Below are positions 33,361 to 41,300 of a DNA stretch of 64,000 bases, one piece after another (position 1 is the stretch's first letter; each line of letters opens with the position of its first letter). Under the pieces are notes generated by a model. The model did no database searches, was not told where the DNA came from, and worked only from the letters and a program-made list of their open reading frames with translations. Source of the DNA: Nonomuraea sp. SYSU D8015 (GTDB lineage: Bacteria > Actinomycetota > Actinomycetes > Streptosporangiales > Streptosporangiaceae); contig NZ_VJYI01000005.1 in NCBI RefSeq assembly GCF_008065375.1, forward strand, positions 558,001-622,000. Reading direction: 5' to 3'. A program made the translations under genes and the position numbers.

Positions 33361-36300
33361 TCAGAGCGCGACGACACCCGGTCGCACGCGGCCGACTCGC
33401 GGATCGGCCGCTCGGCCAGCAGGTCGCGCGCCTGCGACCGGGCCAGGTTCCAGCCGTTCCACGGGTCGGGCCGGTCCAGCCCGTTCGCCCTGACCACGTC
33501 GGCCAGCACGCAGCTGCGCTGCGGCTCCGGCAGCCGGTCGAGCGCCGGCACCGCCTCCGCGCCGAGGTCCCCCAGGTAGTCGGAGTCCATCTTGTGGATG
33601 CCGCGCACCTCCAGCTGCGTGTACGCGACCCGCAGGTCGGGGTTCACGACCGCGAACATGCCAAGCCCGAGCCCGGTGACCAGGACGATCGTGCGCGGCA
33701 GCCAGCCGGAGCCGCGGCCGGTCAGCCGTACCGCGCCGGCCAGCAGCACCAGCGCGAACACCGCGCCCAGCCACCAGACCGTGGCCTGCACCGAGATCCG
33801 CAGCCTCGACAGGCCGTAGGCGTCGGTGTAGAGGTTCATGCGGTGCAGGGCCGAGGCCAGCACCACCATGGTCAGGCCGCACAGCACGCCCAGCAGGCAC
33901 ACCAGCACCCAGCGCTCGCGGCGCTCGGTCCTGAGCAGCCCCCCGGCCACGGCGACGATGCCCAGCACGAACACGCTGACCACGACGAGCTGGAAGAAGC
34001 CCTGCCTGGCGTACTCCGCGTAGGTCAGGCCCGCCGTCTTCAGCACCCACGTGTTGCCCCCGAACAGGGCCGTGATCTGCACCGCCACGAACGACGCGAA
34101 CAGCAGGTTCACCGCCGTCAGCGGCACGAGCCACACGCTCCTGCTCACCGTGAACTTGCTCTCCGGGCCCACCGGGTCGACCACCGGCCTGAGCGCGACC
34201 AGCACCACGGCCGCGAGCAGCACGGCGAAGACAGCGAACAGGAAGATCCGCAACGGCGCCGACTCCGCCCACTCCGGCGCGGTGGTCAGCCGTTCCACGT
34301 ACGAGGCGAACACCGCGTCCGCCGAGCTGAACAGCAGCCCGAACACCAGCAGCAGCACCGCGGTGATGCTCAGCGCCGCGACCATCGGCATGACCCGCCG
34401 CCGGGCCGTCAGCTTCTTGATCGGGGTGGCCAGGAACCACGGCACCGGGCCCAGGGCCAGCAACACCGACACGCCGCCCCTGATGACGCCGAGCCAGCCC
34501 GCGCCCGCTCCCGAGACGGCCAGCGCGGCCAGCCCGGCCCCCGCCACGAGCAGGATCGCCACCAGCCAGTCGGCGTCGCGCACCGCCGCCATGGAGATCA
34601 GCCAGTACGCCGTCACGCCGAACGCCGCCGTCCACGGCGTCATCCGCCGCGCCACCGCCGGCAGCGCCGCCGCGCCCAGCACCGTCGCCACCAGCACCAT
34701 CCCGAGCCCTACGTGCGCCTCGGGCAGGGCCACGGCGGCGAAGATCCCGGCCCCGGCCGCCGCGGGCAGCAGCCAGCGGGGCGACTCGGGCAGCTCGGGC
34801 CTGGGGAAGAGCGGCGGCGGAACGTAGGGCGGGGGAGGGGCCTGGCCGCGGTACAGCTCGGGGCCGTGTCCCATGGGGCGGTACGGCTCGACCCCGTGTC
34901 CCACCTGCTGGCTGTACGGCCCAGGCCCTTGTCCCACTGGCTGACCTGCCGCGTGGACCGCCGACCGGCTCCCCGTGTCGCTCGCGGGCTGGTCCGTGGC
35001 CTGCGCCCCCGTCTGACCCGCCGGTCGCAGCGCCTGCGCCGACGGGTATCCCGCTGTCTGCGCCGATGGCCGGGCCGCCGACTGGGTCGCCCCATGGCCT
35101 GGCATCTGGCCCGGCGCGTGGGGTTGCGGCCGGCCTGGTGCATGGGCCATCAGCTGGGCCGTCTGATAGGCCGACTGGTACGCCGCGGCGCGGCGTCCCG
35201 AGCCCGCTCCCAGCGCCGCACCGACGGCCCCCATGACGGCCGTGCACAAGACCAGCGTGACGAGCGCCATCCCGTCGCCGACGGTCACGCTGACGAGGAC
35301 GGCGGCGAACATGCCGACCAGGAAGCCGACCAGTACTCCGACGACGCCGCCACCGATCATCCTGGCGAAACCGCTGCCGACGGCTGGTGGCGGCATGGAC
35401 GGTGCCGGGGACGCTCCCGCGCCCGCCGCGACCGGTTCGGTGACCGCACCGCCCACGCCTGCCGTATCCCCAACGCCGACCGGCCCCGCCCCGGCCGCGC
35501 CCATCGGCTCCACGGCCACCGCGCCGCCACCGGCTCCCCTGTCGCTCGCGGGGCCGCTGTCCGAGGCGCCGGTCGCCGCGCCGTCCATGGCGAGGCCGGG
35601 GGTCGCCCCCGCGCCGACCTCGTCGGAGACCCGGTCGGCCGCCCCCGTGGCCACGTTCTCCTCGGCGGTGACGCCGGCCGGTTCGGGCCGCGCCTTCTCC
35701 GCCGCGTTCCGCTGCTGCTCCGCCTCTAACGGCGCGTCAGCCATCGTCGTCCTCCCTGGTAAATCGACGACCATGCGGCATCCCGCGCAGTCGTCGATGC
35801 GAATGGATCCCCCGTGCAGCTCGACGATCTCCTTCACGATGGCCAGCCCCAGCCCGGCGCCTCCCGAGTCCGCCGCCCGCCCCGCGTCCAGCCGGGAGAA
35901 GCGCTCGAACACCCGCCCCCGAGCCGATACCGGGATCCCCGGCCCCCGGTCGGCGACGGCGATCCGCACGCCGGCTCCGTCGGCCACGCCGCTCACCGTC
36001 ACCAGCCCGTCCGGCGGGCTGTGCCGTACCGCGTTGTCGAGGAGGTTGGCCAGGACCTGCGCGAGCAGGTCCGGATCGGCCCGCACCACCAGATCGCCCG
36101 CTACGACGGCCCGGATCACGACGTCCTCGCGGGCCAGCCCCGCCTCGCGCACCGCCTGCTCGATGAGCGGCGCCAGCTCGACGGCCTCGGGCTCGATGAG
36201 CCGTACGCCCGAGTCGAGCCGCGACAGGTCCAGCAGTTGCGCCACGAGCCGCCCGAGCCGCTCGGTCTGGGCGAGGGCGGTCCGCATGGTGACGGGGTCG

Positions 36301-36734
36301 GGCGCGGAGACGCCGTCCACGACGTTCTCCAGGACGGCCCGCAGGCCGGTGATGGGGGTACGCAGCTCGTGGCTGACGTTCGCGACGAGCTCGCGGCGCT
36401 GCCTGTCCACCTCGCCGAGGTCGGCCGCCATGGCGTTGAACGCCCTCGCCAGCTCGCCCACCTCGTCCCGCGAGGTGGCGCTGACCCGCAGCCCGTAGCG
36501 GCCCTTGGCGATGGTCTGGGCGGCGCTGGCCATCTGGCGCAGCGGCTTGGTCATCCCCATGGCCAGCAGCTGCACCATGATCAACGCCAGCACGACGGCG
36601 ACCGCGATGCGCACCTCACGGGACAACCCCGAGTTGAGCCCGACCTCGTTCACCACGAAGGCGGTCCCCACGGCCAGCACGATCACGATGCCGAGCTTGA
36701 CCTTGATACGGCCGAGGAAGTCGAGCGGCCTCAT
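33357..36734 (-). CDS. Sensor histidine kinase fused in frame to a DUF4173-like membrane protein
   Basis: One uninterrupted frame of 1,125 residues. Residues 1-330 are a complete OmpR-type kinase: two TM helices, HAMP, VANVSHELRTPITGL with His122, NLLDNAVRHSP, DRGPGIP and GAGLGLAIV. Without a stop the frame continues through VDLPGRTTMADAPLEAEQ into a Pro/Ala-rich stretch, two TM helices, a Gln/Pro-rich stretch, and about ten more TM helices of a DUF4173/DUF4153-type protein. A strong GGGAGGA site sits 6 nt before the internal ATG (35744), so the 795-residue membrane part may also be made alone. ATG 36734 overlaps the regulator stop as ATGA. Confidence 0.85.
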   Translation of the reverse strand: MRPLDFLGRIKVKLGIVIVLAVGTAFVVNEVGLNSGLSREVRIAVAVVLALIMVQLLAMGMTKPLRQMASAAQTIAKGRYGLRVSATSRDEVGELARAFNAMAADLGEVDRQRRELVANVSHELRTPITGLRAVLENVVDGVSAPDPVTMRTALAQTERLGRLVAQLLDLSRLDSGVRLIEPEAVELAPLIEQAVREAGLAREDVVIRAVVAGDLVVRADPDLLAQVLANLLDNAVRHSPPDGLVTVSGVADGAGVRIAVADRGPGIPVSARGRVFERFSRLDAGRAADSGGAGLGLAIVKEIVELHGGSIRIDDCAGCRMVVDLPGRTTMADAPLEAEQQRNAAEKARPEPAGVTAEENVATGAADRVSDEVGAGATPGLAMDGAATGASDSGPASDRGAGGGAVAVEPMGAAGAGPVGVGDTAGVGGAVTEPVAAGAGASPAPSMPPPAVGSGFARMIGGGVVGVLVGFLVGMFAAVLVSVTVGDGMALVTLVLCTAVMGAVGAALGAGSGRRAAAYQSAYQTAQLMAHAPGRPQPHAPGQMPGHGATQSAARPSAQTAGYPSAQALRPAGQTGAQATDQPASDTGSRSAVHAAGQPVGQGPGPYSQQVGHGVEPYRPMGHGPELYRGQAPPPPYVPPPLFPRPELPESPRWLLPAAAGAGIFAAVALPEAHVGLGMVLVATVLGAAALPAVARRMTPWTAAFGVTAYWLISMAAVRDADWLVAILLVAGAGLAALAVSGAGAGWLGVIRGGVSVLLALGPVPWFLATPIKKLTARRRVMPMVAALSITAVLLLVFGLLFSSADAVFASYVERLTTAPEWAESAPLRIFLFAVFAVLLAAVVLVALRPVVDPVGPESKFTVSRSVWLVPLTAVNLLFASFVAVQITALFGGNTWVLKTAGLTYAEYARQGFFQLVVVSVFVLGIVAVAGGLLRTERRERWVLVCLLGVLCGLTMVVLASALHRMNLYTDAYGLSRLRISVQATVWWLGAVFALVLLAGAVRLTGRGSGWLPRTIVLVTGLGLGMFAVVNPDLRVAYTQLEVRGIHKMDSDYLGDLGAEAVPALDRLPEPQRSCVLADVVRANGLDRPDPWNGWNLARSQARDLLAERPIRESAACDRVSSRSD

Positions 36735-37414
36735 CGCCGCACCAGGGCGTAGCCGACCCCGTGCACCGTGCGTACGACGTCGGAGCCCAGCTTGCGGCGC
36801 AGCGCCCGCACGTGGCTGTCCACGGTCCTGGTCGCGGCGGCCTCGGAGAACCCCCACACGTCGGACAGCAGCCGGTCGCGCTCGAAGACCTGCCCCGGCC
36901 GCTCGGCCAGCCGGCGCAAGAGGTCGAACTCGGTCCTGGTGAGCTGCGCCTCGGCCCCGCGCACGAACACCCTGCGGGCCGCGGTGTCGATCTCCACCTC
37001 GCCCACCCTGATCACGGTGTCCTCGGCGGCGAGCTGGGCCGCCCGCTCCACCCTGCGCAGCAGCGCGTGGATCCGCGCCACCAGCTCGCGCATGCTGAAC
37101 GGCTTGGCCAGGTAGTCGTCGGCCCCCACACCGAGCCCGACGAGCACGTCGGTCTCCTCGCCGAGCGCGGTCAGCATGAGGACCGGCACCGGCCTGGCCG
37201 CCTGCATCCGCCGGCACACCTCGAGCCCGTCCAGGCCCGGCAGCAGCCGGTCGAGGATCACCAGGTCCGGTTCCGCCTTGCCGTACTGGGCCAGGGCGTC
37301 CTGCCCGTCGCCGGCCACCCTGACGTCGAAGCCCTCGGCGGCCAGGCGGTTCCGTACGGCCAACGCGATCGTCTCATCGTCCTCGACCACGAGGATGCGT
37401 CGCTGCTCTGCCAC
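36731..37414 (-). CDS. OmpR/PhoB-family response regulator
   Basis: A 227-residue response regulator. RILVVEDDETIALAV is the acidic pocket, DLVILDRLLPGLDG the phosphoacceptor site, DDYLAKPFSMREL the Lys switch, and TRTVDSHVRALRRKLG the winged-helix recognition helix. GTG 37414 begins the receiver domain directly; upstream codons are unrelated. Its stop overlaps the kinase start (ATGA), so the system is translationally coupled. The fused DUF4173-like partner suggests control of a membrane function, but no target is visible. Confidence 0.96.
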   Translation of the reverse strand: MAEQRRILVVEDDETIALAVRNRLAAEGFDVRVAGDGQDALAQYGKAEPDLVILDRLLPGLDGLEVCRRMQAARPVPVLMLTALGEETDVLVGLGVGADDYLAKPFSMRELVARIHALLRRVERAAQLAAEDTVIRVGEVEIDTAARRVFVRGAEAQLTRTEFDLLRRLAERPGQVFERDRLLSDVWGFSEAAATRTVDSHVRALRRKLGSDVVRTVHGVGYALVRR

Positions 37415-37486
37415 GAACGAAAGCCTAGAAGCGCCCTGTGCAGACAGACATATCTCCTTCGTGCACATACGGTGCAGACTTGGCGG

Positions 37487-38371
37487 GTGAACATTCCCGG
37501 ATACCTCCGCCGCATCGGCCTGCCGGACCTCATCGACGCCCCCGTCACCGCCGGCAACCTGCGGGATCTGCACGTCGCCCACATCGAGAAGGTCCCGTAC
37601 GAGGCACTGAACATCTGGCTGGGCCGTCCCACCACCGTCGATCCGCTCGAGTCCGCCGAGCGCATCATCGGTGGCCGCGGCGGCTACTGTTTCCACCTCA
37701 ACGGCGCGTTCTCAGAGCTGATCACGGCGCTCGGCTACGACGTGACCAGGCACGTCGGCGGCGTGCAGGGCCGAAACGAGCAGCCCAACGTCAGCGCCAA
37801 CCACCTGGTGCTGACCGTGCGCGGCCTGCCGTCGGCGGACAACCCGGGCGGCGAGTGGCTGGTGGACCTGGGGCTCGGTGACGCGTTGCACGAGCCGATC
37901 CCCCTGATCGCGGGCACGTACCGGCAAGGACCGTTCCAGTACGTCCTGCGCCCCTCGGAGGTCGCGCCCGGCGGCTGGCGGTTCGACCACGACCCGAGCG
38001 GCTCCTTCGTGGGCATGGACTTCAGTCCGGAGTCTGCCGACATATCGGCGTTCGAGGAGATGCACCGCCATCTGACCACGTCGCCGACGTCCGGGTTCGT
38101 GCGCGTGGCCTCGGTCGCGCGGCGCGACGCCTCGGGCGTGGATCTGCTGCGCGGGCTCGTCCTGTCGCGCGTCGGCACCGGCGCGCACTCGGTCACCATC
38201 GACACGGCGCGCGACTACTACGCGGCGCTGGCGGACGTGTTCCACCTTCCGCTCGACGACGTGAGCGCACCGGAGAAGGACAAGCTCTGGCGCCGCTTGC
38301 ACGAGGCTCACGAGGCCTTTCTGGCCGGCGGTGACGGAGCGCCGTCGCCTGGAGGAGCGGCGGGAGCGTAG
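37487..38371 (+). CDS. nat: Arylamine N-acetyltransferase
   Basis: A 294-residue NAT. GGRGGYCFHLNGAF holds the catalytic Cys, SANHLVLTV the His and LVDLGLGDALHEP the Asp of the triad; the N-terminal YLRRIGL and EKVPYEALNIW are family hallmarks. It transfers acetyl or other acyl groups from CoA to arylamines in the cytoplasm. The start GTG 37487 is chosen because the upstream frame is the antisense of the response regulator. Direct TGTGCAGAC-like repeats occur upstream; their function is unclear. Confidence 0.93.
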   Translation: MNIPGYLRRIGLPDLIDAPVTAGNLRDLHVAHIEKVPYEALNIWLGRPTTVDPLESAERIIGGRGGYCFHLNGAFSELITALGYDVTRHVGGVQGRNEQPNVSANHLVLTVRGLPSADNPGGEWLVDLGLGDALHEPIPLIAGTYRQGPFQYVLRPSEVAPGGWRFDHDPSGSFVGMDFSPESADISAFEEMHRHLTTSPTSGFVRVASVARRDASGVDLLRGLVLSRVGTGAHSVTIDTARDYYAALADVFHLPLDDVSAPEKDKLWRRLHEAHEAFLAGGDGAPSPGGAAGA

Positions 38372-38425
38372 CGACCAGAGCGGGGCGACCGGCGTGATGG
38401 CCACAGGTGCGTACGGAGGGTTATC

Positions 38426-39508
38426 GTGCACCTCGAAATGGGAGAAACCAGGAAGCTCGCCGGTCGATACCGGCTGCTCAACCCCCTGGGCGCGGGATCC
38501 GTACGCCTGGCCTTCGACGAGTCCGGACACCGTGACGTCGCGGTCAGGGAGTTACGGGTCCCCGCCGAACTGCGCGACTCGGCGCTGCACCGGGCGCGCA
38601 GGGCGATGGTCCTGCGGCACGCCTCGATCGTGCGGGTGCTCGACGTGGTGGTCGACGACGGGTCGCCGTGGCTGGTGATGGAGTTCGTGTCCGGGGCGTC
38701 GCTGGAGCAGGCCGTGCGCTCGCGGGCCCCGCTCCCCGTCATGCAGGCGGCCAGGGTCGGCGTCGGCGTGCTGTCGGCGTTGACGGCCGCGCACGCGGCG
38801 GCGTTCGTGCACGGGCACGTCGACCCCGGCAACGTGCTGCTCACGACGACGGGCCGGGCGGTGCTGACAGGATTCGGGCTGCCGAGCCGCAGCACGTGGC
38901 CGTCCGGAGATTTGTGGTCGCTGGGCGCCACGCTGCACTTCGCGATCGAGGGCCGCCCGCCCGGACAGGCGCCTGCCGAGGGCCCGGATCCGCTCAGGTC
39001 GCTGATCAGGGCGATGGTGCATCCCGCGGGGCCGCCGCCGGTCGAGGTGGTCCGCGAGACGCTCGAACGGCTGGCTCTGGACCAGCCGCTGGATCGGCTC
39101 GTCGAGTCGCTGGGGCCGCTGCCGCCCGCCGAGGTGGCCGCGATCGGCGTGGCCGTGCTCGACCGGCTCCAGCGCACGCCGGGCACGCACGGCGGGGTGC
39201 AGCCGGGTCACGTGCTGATCGACGGGAACGGCCGGGCGACGCTGCTCCCGTCGCTGCGGTCCGGGACCCCGCCGGCGTACACCGCGCCCGAGGGGGTGCG
39301 GAGCCGGGCGGCCGACCTGTGGTCGCTCGGGGCCACGTTGTTCACCGCCGTCGAGGGGACGCCGCCCGCGCCCGGCGCGCCCCTGGGCCGGGCAGGACCG
39401 CTGGCGCCGATCCTCTTCAGGCTGCTCTCGGGCAATCCCGCCGACCGCCCGTCCCCGGAGGAGCTCCGCCGGGAGCTGAAAGCCCTCGTACGCCGGCGCA
39501 ACAATTGA
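38426..39508 (+). CDS. Degenerate Ser/Thr protein kinase-like protein (pseudokinase)
   Basis: A 360-residue kinase-fold protein. LLNPLGAGSVRLAF is a glycine loop and VAVRELR replaces the ATP-binding Lys by Arg. The catalytic HRD...N loop reads VHGHVDPGNVLL, with the Asp lost, and DFG is GFG. GDLWSLGATLHFAIEGRPP is the normal APE/F-helix stretch. A second C-lobe follows (GVQPGHVLIDGNG, AADLWSLGATLFTAVEGTPP), again without catalytic residues. GGAGGG precedes GTG 38426. It is likely a scaffold or regulator of a real kinase. Confidence 0.85.
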   Translation: MHLEMGETRKLAGRYRLLNPLGAGSVRLAFDESGHRDVAVRELRVPAELRDSALHRARRAMVLRHASIVRVLDVVVDDGSPWLVMEFVSGASLEQAVRSRAPLPVMQAARVGVGVLSALTAAHAAAFVHGHVDPGNVLLTTTGRAVLTGFGLPSRSTWPSGDLWSLGATLHFAIEGRPPGQAPAEGPDPLRSLIRAMVHPAGPPPVEVVRETLERLALDQPLDRLVESLGPLPPAEVAAIGVAVLDRLQRTPGTHGGVQPGHVLIDGNGRATLLPSLRSGTPPAYTAPEGVRSRAADLWSLGATLFTAVEGTPPAPGAPLGRAGPLAPILFRLLSGNPADRPSPEELRRELKALVRRRNN

Positions 39509-39613
39509 GATACATCGCGAGTGGGAACCAGCGGGGTGCTCTCAATCGTTGGACCGGCGACGCAGAATGTGGGAGAGGCGGGGCGTGCGCTCCGCGTCTG
39601 GAGGATGTTGAGG

Positions 39614-39808
39614 ATGTCGCCAGTCCAGAAGTACGCCATTGGCGCAGGCATCGTGGTTCTGCTCACGCTGATCTTGCCCCTACCCGGATGGGTCACCCTG
39701 CTGGTCATCCTCGGCGTGATCGGCGCCCCGGTGGTTGGTTATTTCATGCTCGACCCGTCGCAGCGTGAGCGGCTCAAGAGGGCCCGCAGGCGCGGCATCG
39801 GCCGCTGA
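39614..39808 (+). CDS. Small two-helix membrane protein (64 aa)
   Basis: ATG 39614 has GGAGG 9 nt upstream. The product has two hydrophobic stretches (KYAIGAGIVVLLTLILPLP and WVTLLVILGVIGAPVVGYF) and a basic tail RERLKRARRRGIGR, so it is an inner-membrane peptide with cytoplasmic positive ends. No family is recognised. It follows the pseudokinase on the same strand by 105 bp and ends at a shared convergent terminator-like hairpin. Confidence 0.65.
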   Translation: MSPVQKYAIGAGIVVLLTLILPLPGWVTLLVILGVIGAPVVGYFMLDPSQRERLKRARRRGIGR

Positions 39809-39830
39809 GGCCCCTGGCGGCGGGGGCTCA
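39806..39830. terminator. Bidirectional terminator-like hairpin
   Basis: TGAGGCCCC and GGGGGCTCA form a nine-pair stem with one mismatch around a seven-base loop, between the convergent stops of the small membrane gene and the DUF3817 gene. No long T-run is present. Confidence 0.5.
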
Positions 39831-40139
39831 GGCCTCCGCCGCGGCCAGCGCCGACTGTACGCGCTGGGTCACCCTGCGCTCGACGTAGAACGACAGGAAC
39901 GGCACCGTGCCCCCGAGCATGACGCCGAGCATGTACGGCCAGGTCCAGCGTGCCTTCATGCCCAGATTCATGACCGCGATCAGATAGATCATGTAGAACC
40001 CGCCGTGAATGGGCGCGGTGATCTTCGACAGGGCAGGGTTGCCGAAGCCGTAACGCAGCACCATGGCGACACAGAGAATGAGCAGCATGACGCCGACCAC
40101 GTAGGCGAGCACCCGGAAAGGCTTCAGGGCCGATTCCAC
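39828..40139 (-). CDS. DUF3817 membrane protein
   Basis: A 103-residue protein with three TM helices. FRVLAYVVGVMLLILCVAMVLRY and APIHGGFYMIYLI have the conserved H-G-F-Y and basic positions of DUF3817. Its gene lies 3 bp after SURF1, and the same neighbourhood is common in actinomycetes, so a link to cytochrome oxidase assembly or membrane function is plausible. Function is not established. Confidence 0.85.
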   Translation of the reverse strand: MESALKPFRVLAYVVGVMLLILCVAMVLRYGFGNPALSKITAPIHGGFYMIYLIAVMNLGMKARWTWPYMLGVMLGGTVPFLSFYVERRVTQRVQSALAAAEA

Positions 40140-40142
40140 GAT

Positions 40143-40925
40143 TCAACCTTCCAGCGCCATCTCGGGGGATTTGGCGCGATCCCGATCACTTCGCACGGCA
40201 TCGCGTACGAAGTGGAACCACATGAATACGGCGAATCCAGCAAAAATCCACCAGTTGGCGGCGTATGCCAGATTACGCCAGGTCAGCGTGCCCTCCGTCG
40301 CCGGCGGCGCCACCTTGACCTGCGTGAGCGAGCCGGACGGCGGCTGCGCCACCACGTAGCCGGTGCGTACCTTCTGGCCCGTCCACAAGTTGATCAGCTC
40401 ACCCGTGGACACCGTCTGCACCTGCCCGGCGGGCAGGCCTTCGGCGCGCCGCTGGACGCTGTCGGTGCCCTGCTGCGGCCGCAGGCGCCCGGCCACCGTG
40501 ACGCGGCCCTCCGGCACGGCCGCCACCGCGGGGTCGTCGCTCTTCGCCACCCAGCCGCGCACGATCGGCATGAGCGTGCCGTCGTCGAGCCTGAGCGGGG
40601 TCAGCACCCAGTAGCCGCGGTCGCGCGAGACGTTGCCGCCGGGCGCGTCGACGTCGGCCCGCCGGTCGGCGACCAGCAGCTGGCGGCCGGCCTCGTAGAC
40701 ACCCTCCGCCGTGACCCTGCGACCGACGACCTCGCCGCTCATCTGCGAGCCCACCTGGGCGAGCGTGGCGACCGCGACGGGCCCGGGATCCGCGGCGGCC
40801 TGAGGCTTTCCCGAATCTTGGAAGATGCCGAGCTGCCAGCGTCCGAGCAGGATGAACGCGATCAGGACCCCGATCGTGAGCAGGTGCAACCCCAGCATGC
40901 GGGGCGAGAGCAGGGTCCTGAGCAT
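40143..40925 (-). CDS. SURF1-family cytochrome oxidase assembly protein
   Basis: A 260-residue protein with an N-terminal TM helix (LGLHLLTIGVLIAFILLGRWQLG) and a C-terminal TM helix (NWWIFAGFAVFMWFHFVRD) that bracket a periplasmic domain. GRWQL and GYWVLTPLRLDDGTLMPIVRGWV are SURF1 signatures. SURF1 proteins help haem a insertion and assembly of cytochrome c oxidase. ATG 40925 is standard. It is followed by DUF3817 in an operon. Confidence 0.93.
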   Translation of the reverse strand: MLRTLLSPRMLGLHLLTIGVLIAFILLGRWQLGIFQDSGKPQAAADPGPVAVATLAQVGSQMSGEVVGRRVTAEGVYEAGRQLLVADRRADVDAPGGNVSRDRGYWVLTPLRLDDGTLMPIVRGWVAKSDDPAVAAVPEGRVTVAGRLRPQQGTDSVQRRAEGLPAGQVQTVSTGELINLWTGQKVRTGYVVAQPPSGSLTQVKVAPPATEGTLTWRNLAYAANWWIFAGFAVFMWFHFVRDAVRSDRDRAKSPEMALEG

Positions 40926-41030
40926 GCTTCAAAGCTATCCGCAGGGTGGGGTGGTCCCCTAATCAGCCCATGCCCATGGATCCCGCCAAAAGGCGCAAAC
41001 GGCGCAGGAGATCACGCTAGGCTGCTGGCC

Positions 41031-41204
41031 ATGTCTGACCAGCACATCGACCCCGCGGGCAACACCCAGGCCTTCCGTGCCTTCGCGCAGGCGCGTGAGC
41101 AGGAGGCCGCGGCCAAGCCCAAGAAGTCGCCCCTGCTGCCCATCGTCGCGGTCGTCGCGGCGATCGTGATCATCGGGGTCGCCGCCTTCCTCCTCCTGCG
41201 GTAA
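41031..41204 (+). CDS. Small single-pass membrane protein (57 aa), leaderless
   Basis: MSDQHIDPAGNTQAFRAFAQ starts a hydrophilic N-tail, followed by a single TM helix (PLLPIVAVVAAIVIIGVAAF) and LLR. No ribosome binding site is present; TAGGCT (41018-41023) fits a -10 box 7 bp before the ATG, so the transcript is probably leaderless. A strong intrinsic terminator follows the stop. It is a small unknown membrane protein; I know no homologue function. Confidence 0.65.
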   Translation: MSDQHIDPAGNTQAFRAFAQAREQEAAAKPKKSPLLPIVAVVAAIVIIGVAAFLLLR

Positions 41205-41222
41205 GTCCGAATACCGGACGCT

Positions 41223-41248
41223 CCCGCCACGACGCCGTGGCGGGTTTT
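41223..41248 (+). terminator. Rho-independent terminator
   Basis: CCCGCCACG and CGTGGCGGG form a perfect 9-bp stem with a four-base loop (ACGC), followed directly by TTTT. It is 18 bp after the stop of the small membrane gene and before the monooxygenase promoter. Confidence 0.88.
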
Positions 41249-41270
41249 CGTCGTTCCCTCGTTGACCTAC

Positions 41271-41289
41271 ATTGGACTTATGGTCCAAT
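41271..41289 (+). promoter_or_regulatory. Palindromic operator candidate before the monooxygenase
   Basis: ATTGGAC and GTCCAAT are perfect 7-bp inverted arms around TTATG. The site is followed by GGAGG and GTG 41301. Its size and arm spacing resemble TetR-type operators; a TetR gene lies convergently downstream of the monooxygenase and is a candidate ligand of this site. Confidence 0.65.
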
Positions 41290-41300
41290 AGGAGGCCCTC

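Noticed and set aside
33361..35247. A 628-residue frame inside the DUF4173-like gene
   Set aside because: It is Gly/Ala/Arg-rich without TM or domain motifs; the frame with hydrophobic helices is the real one.
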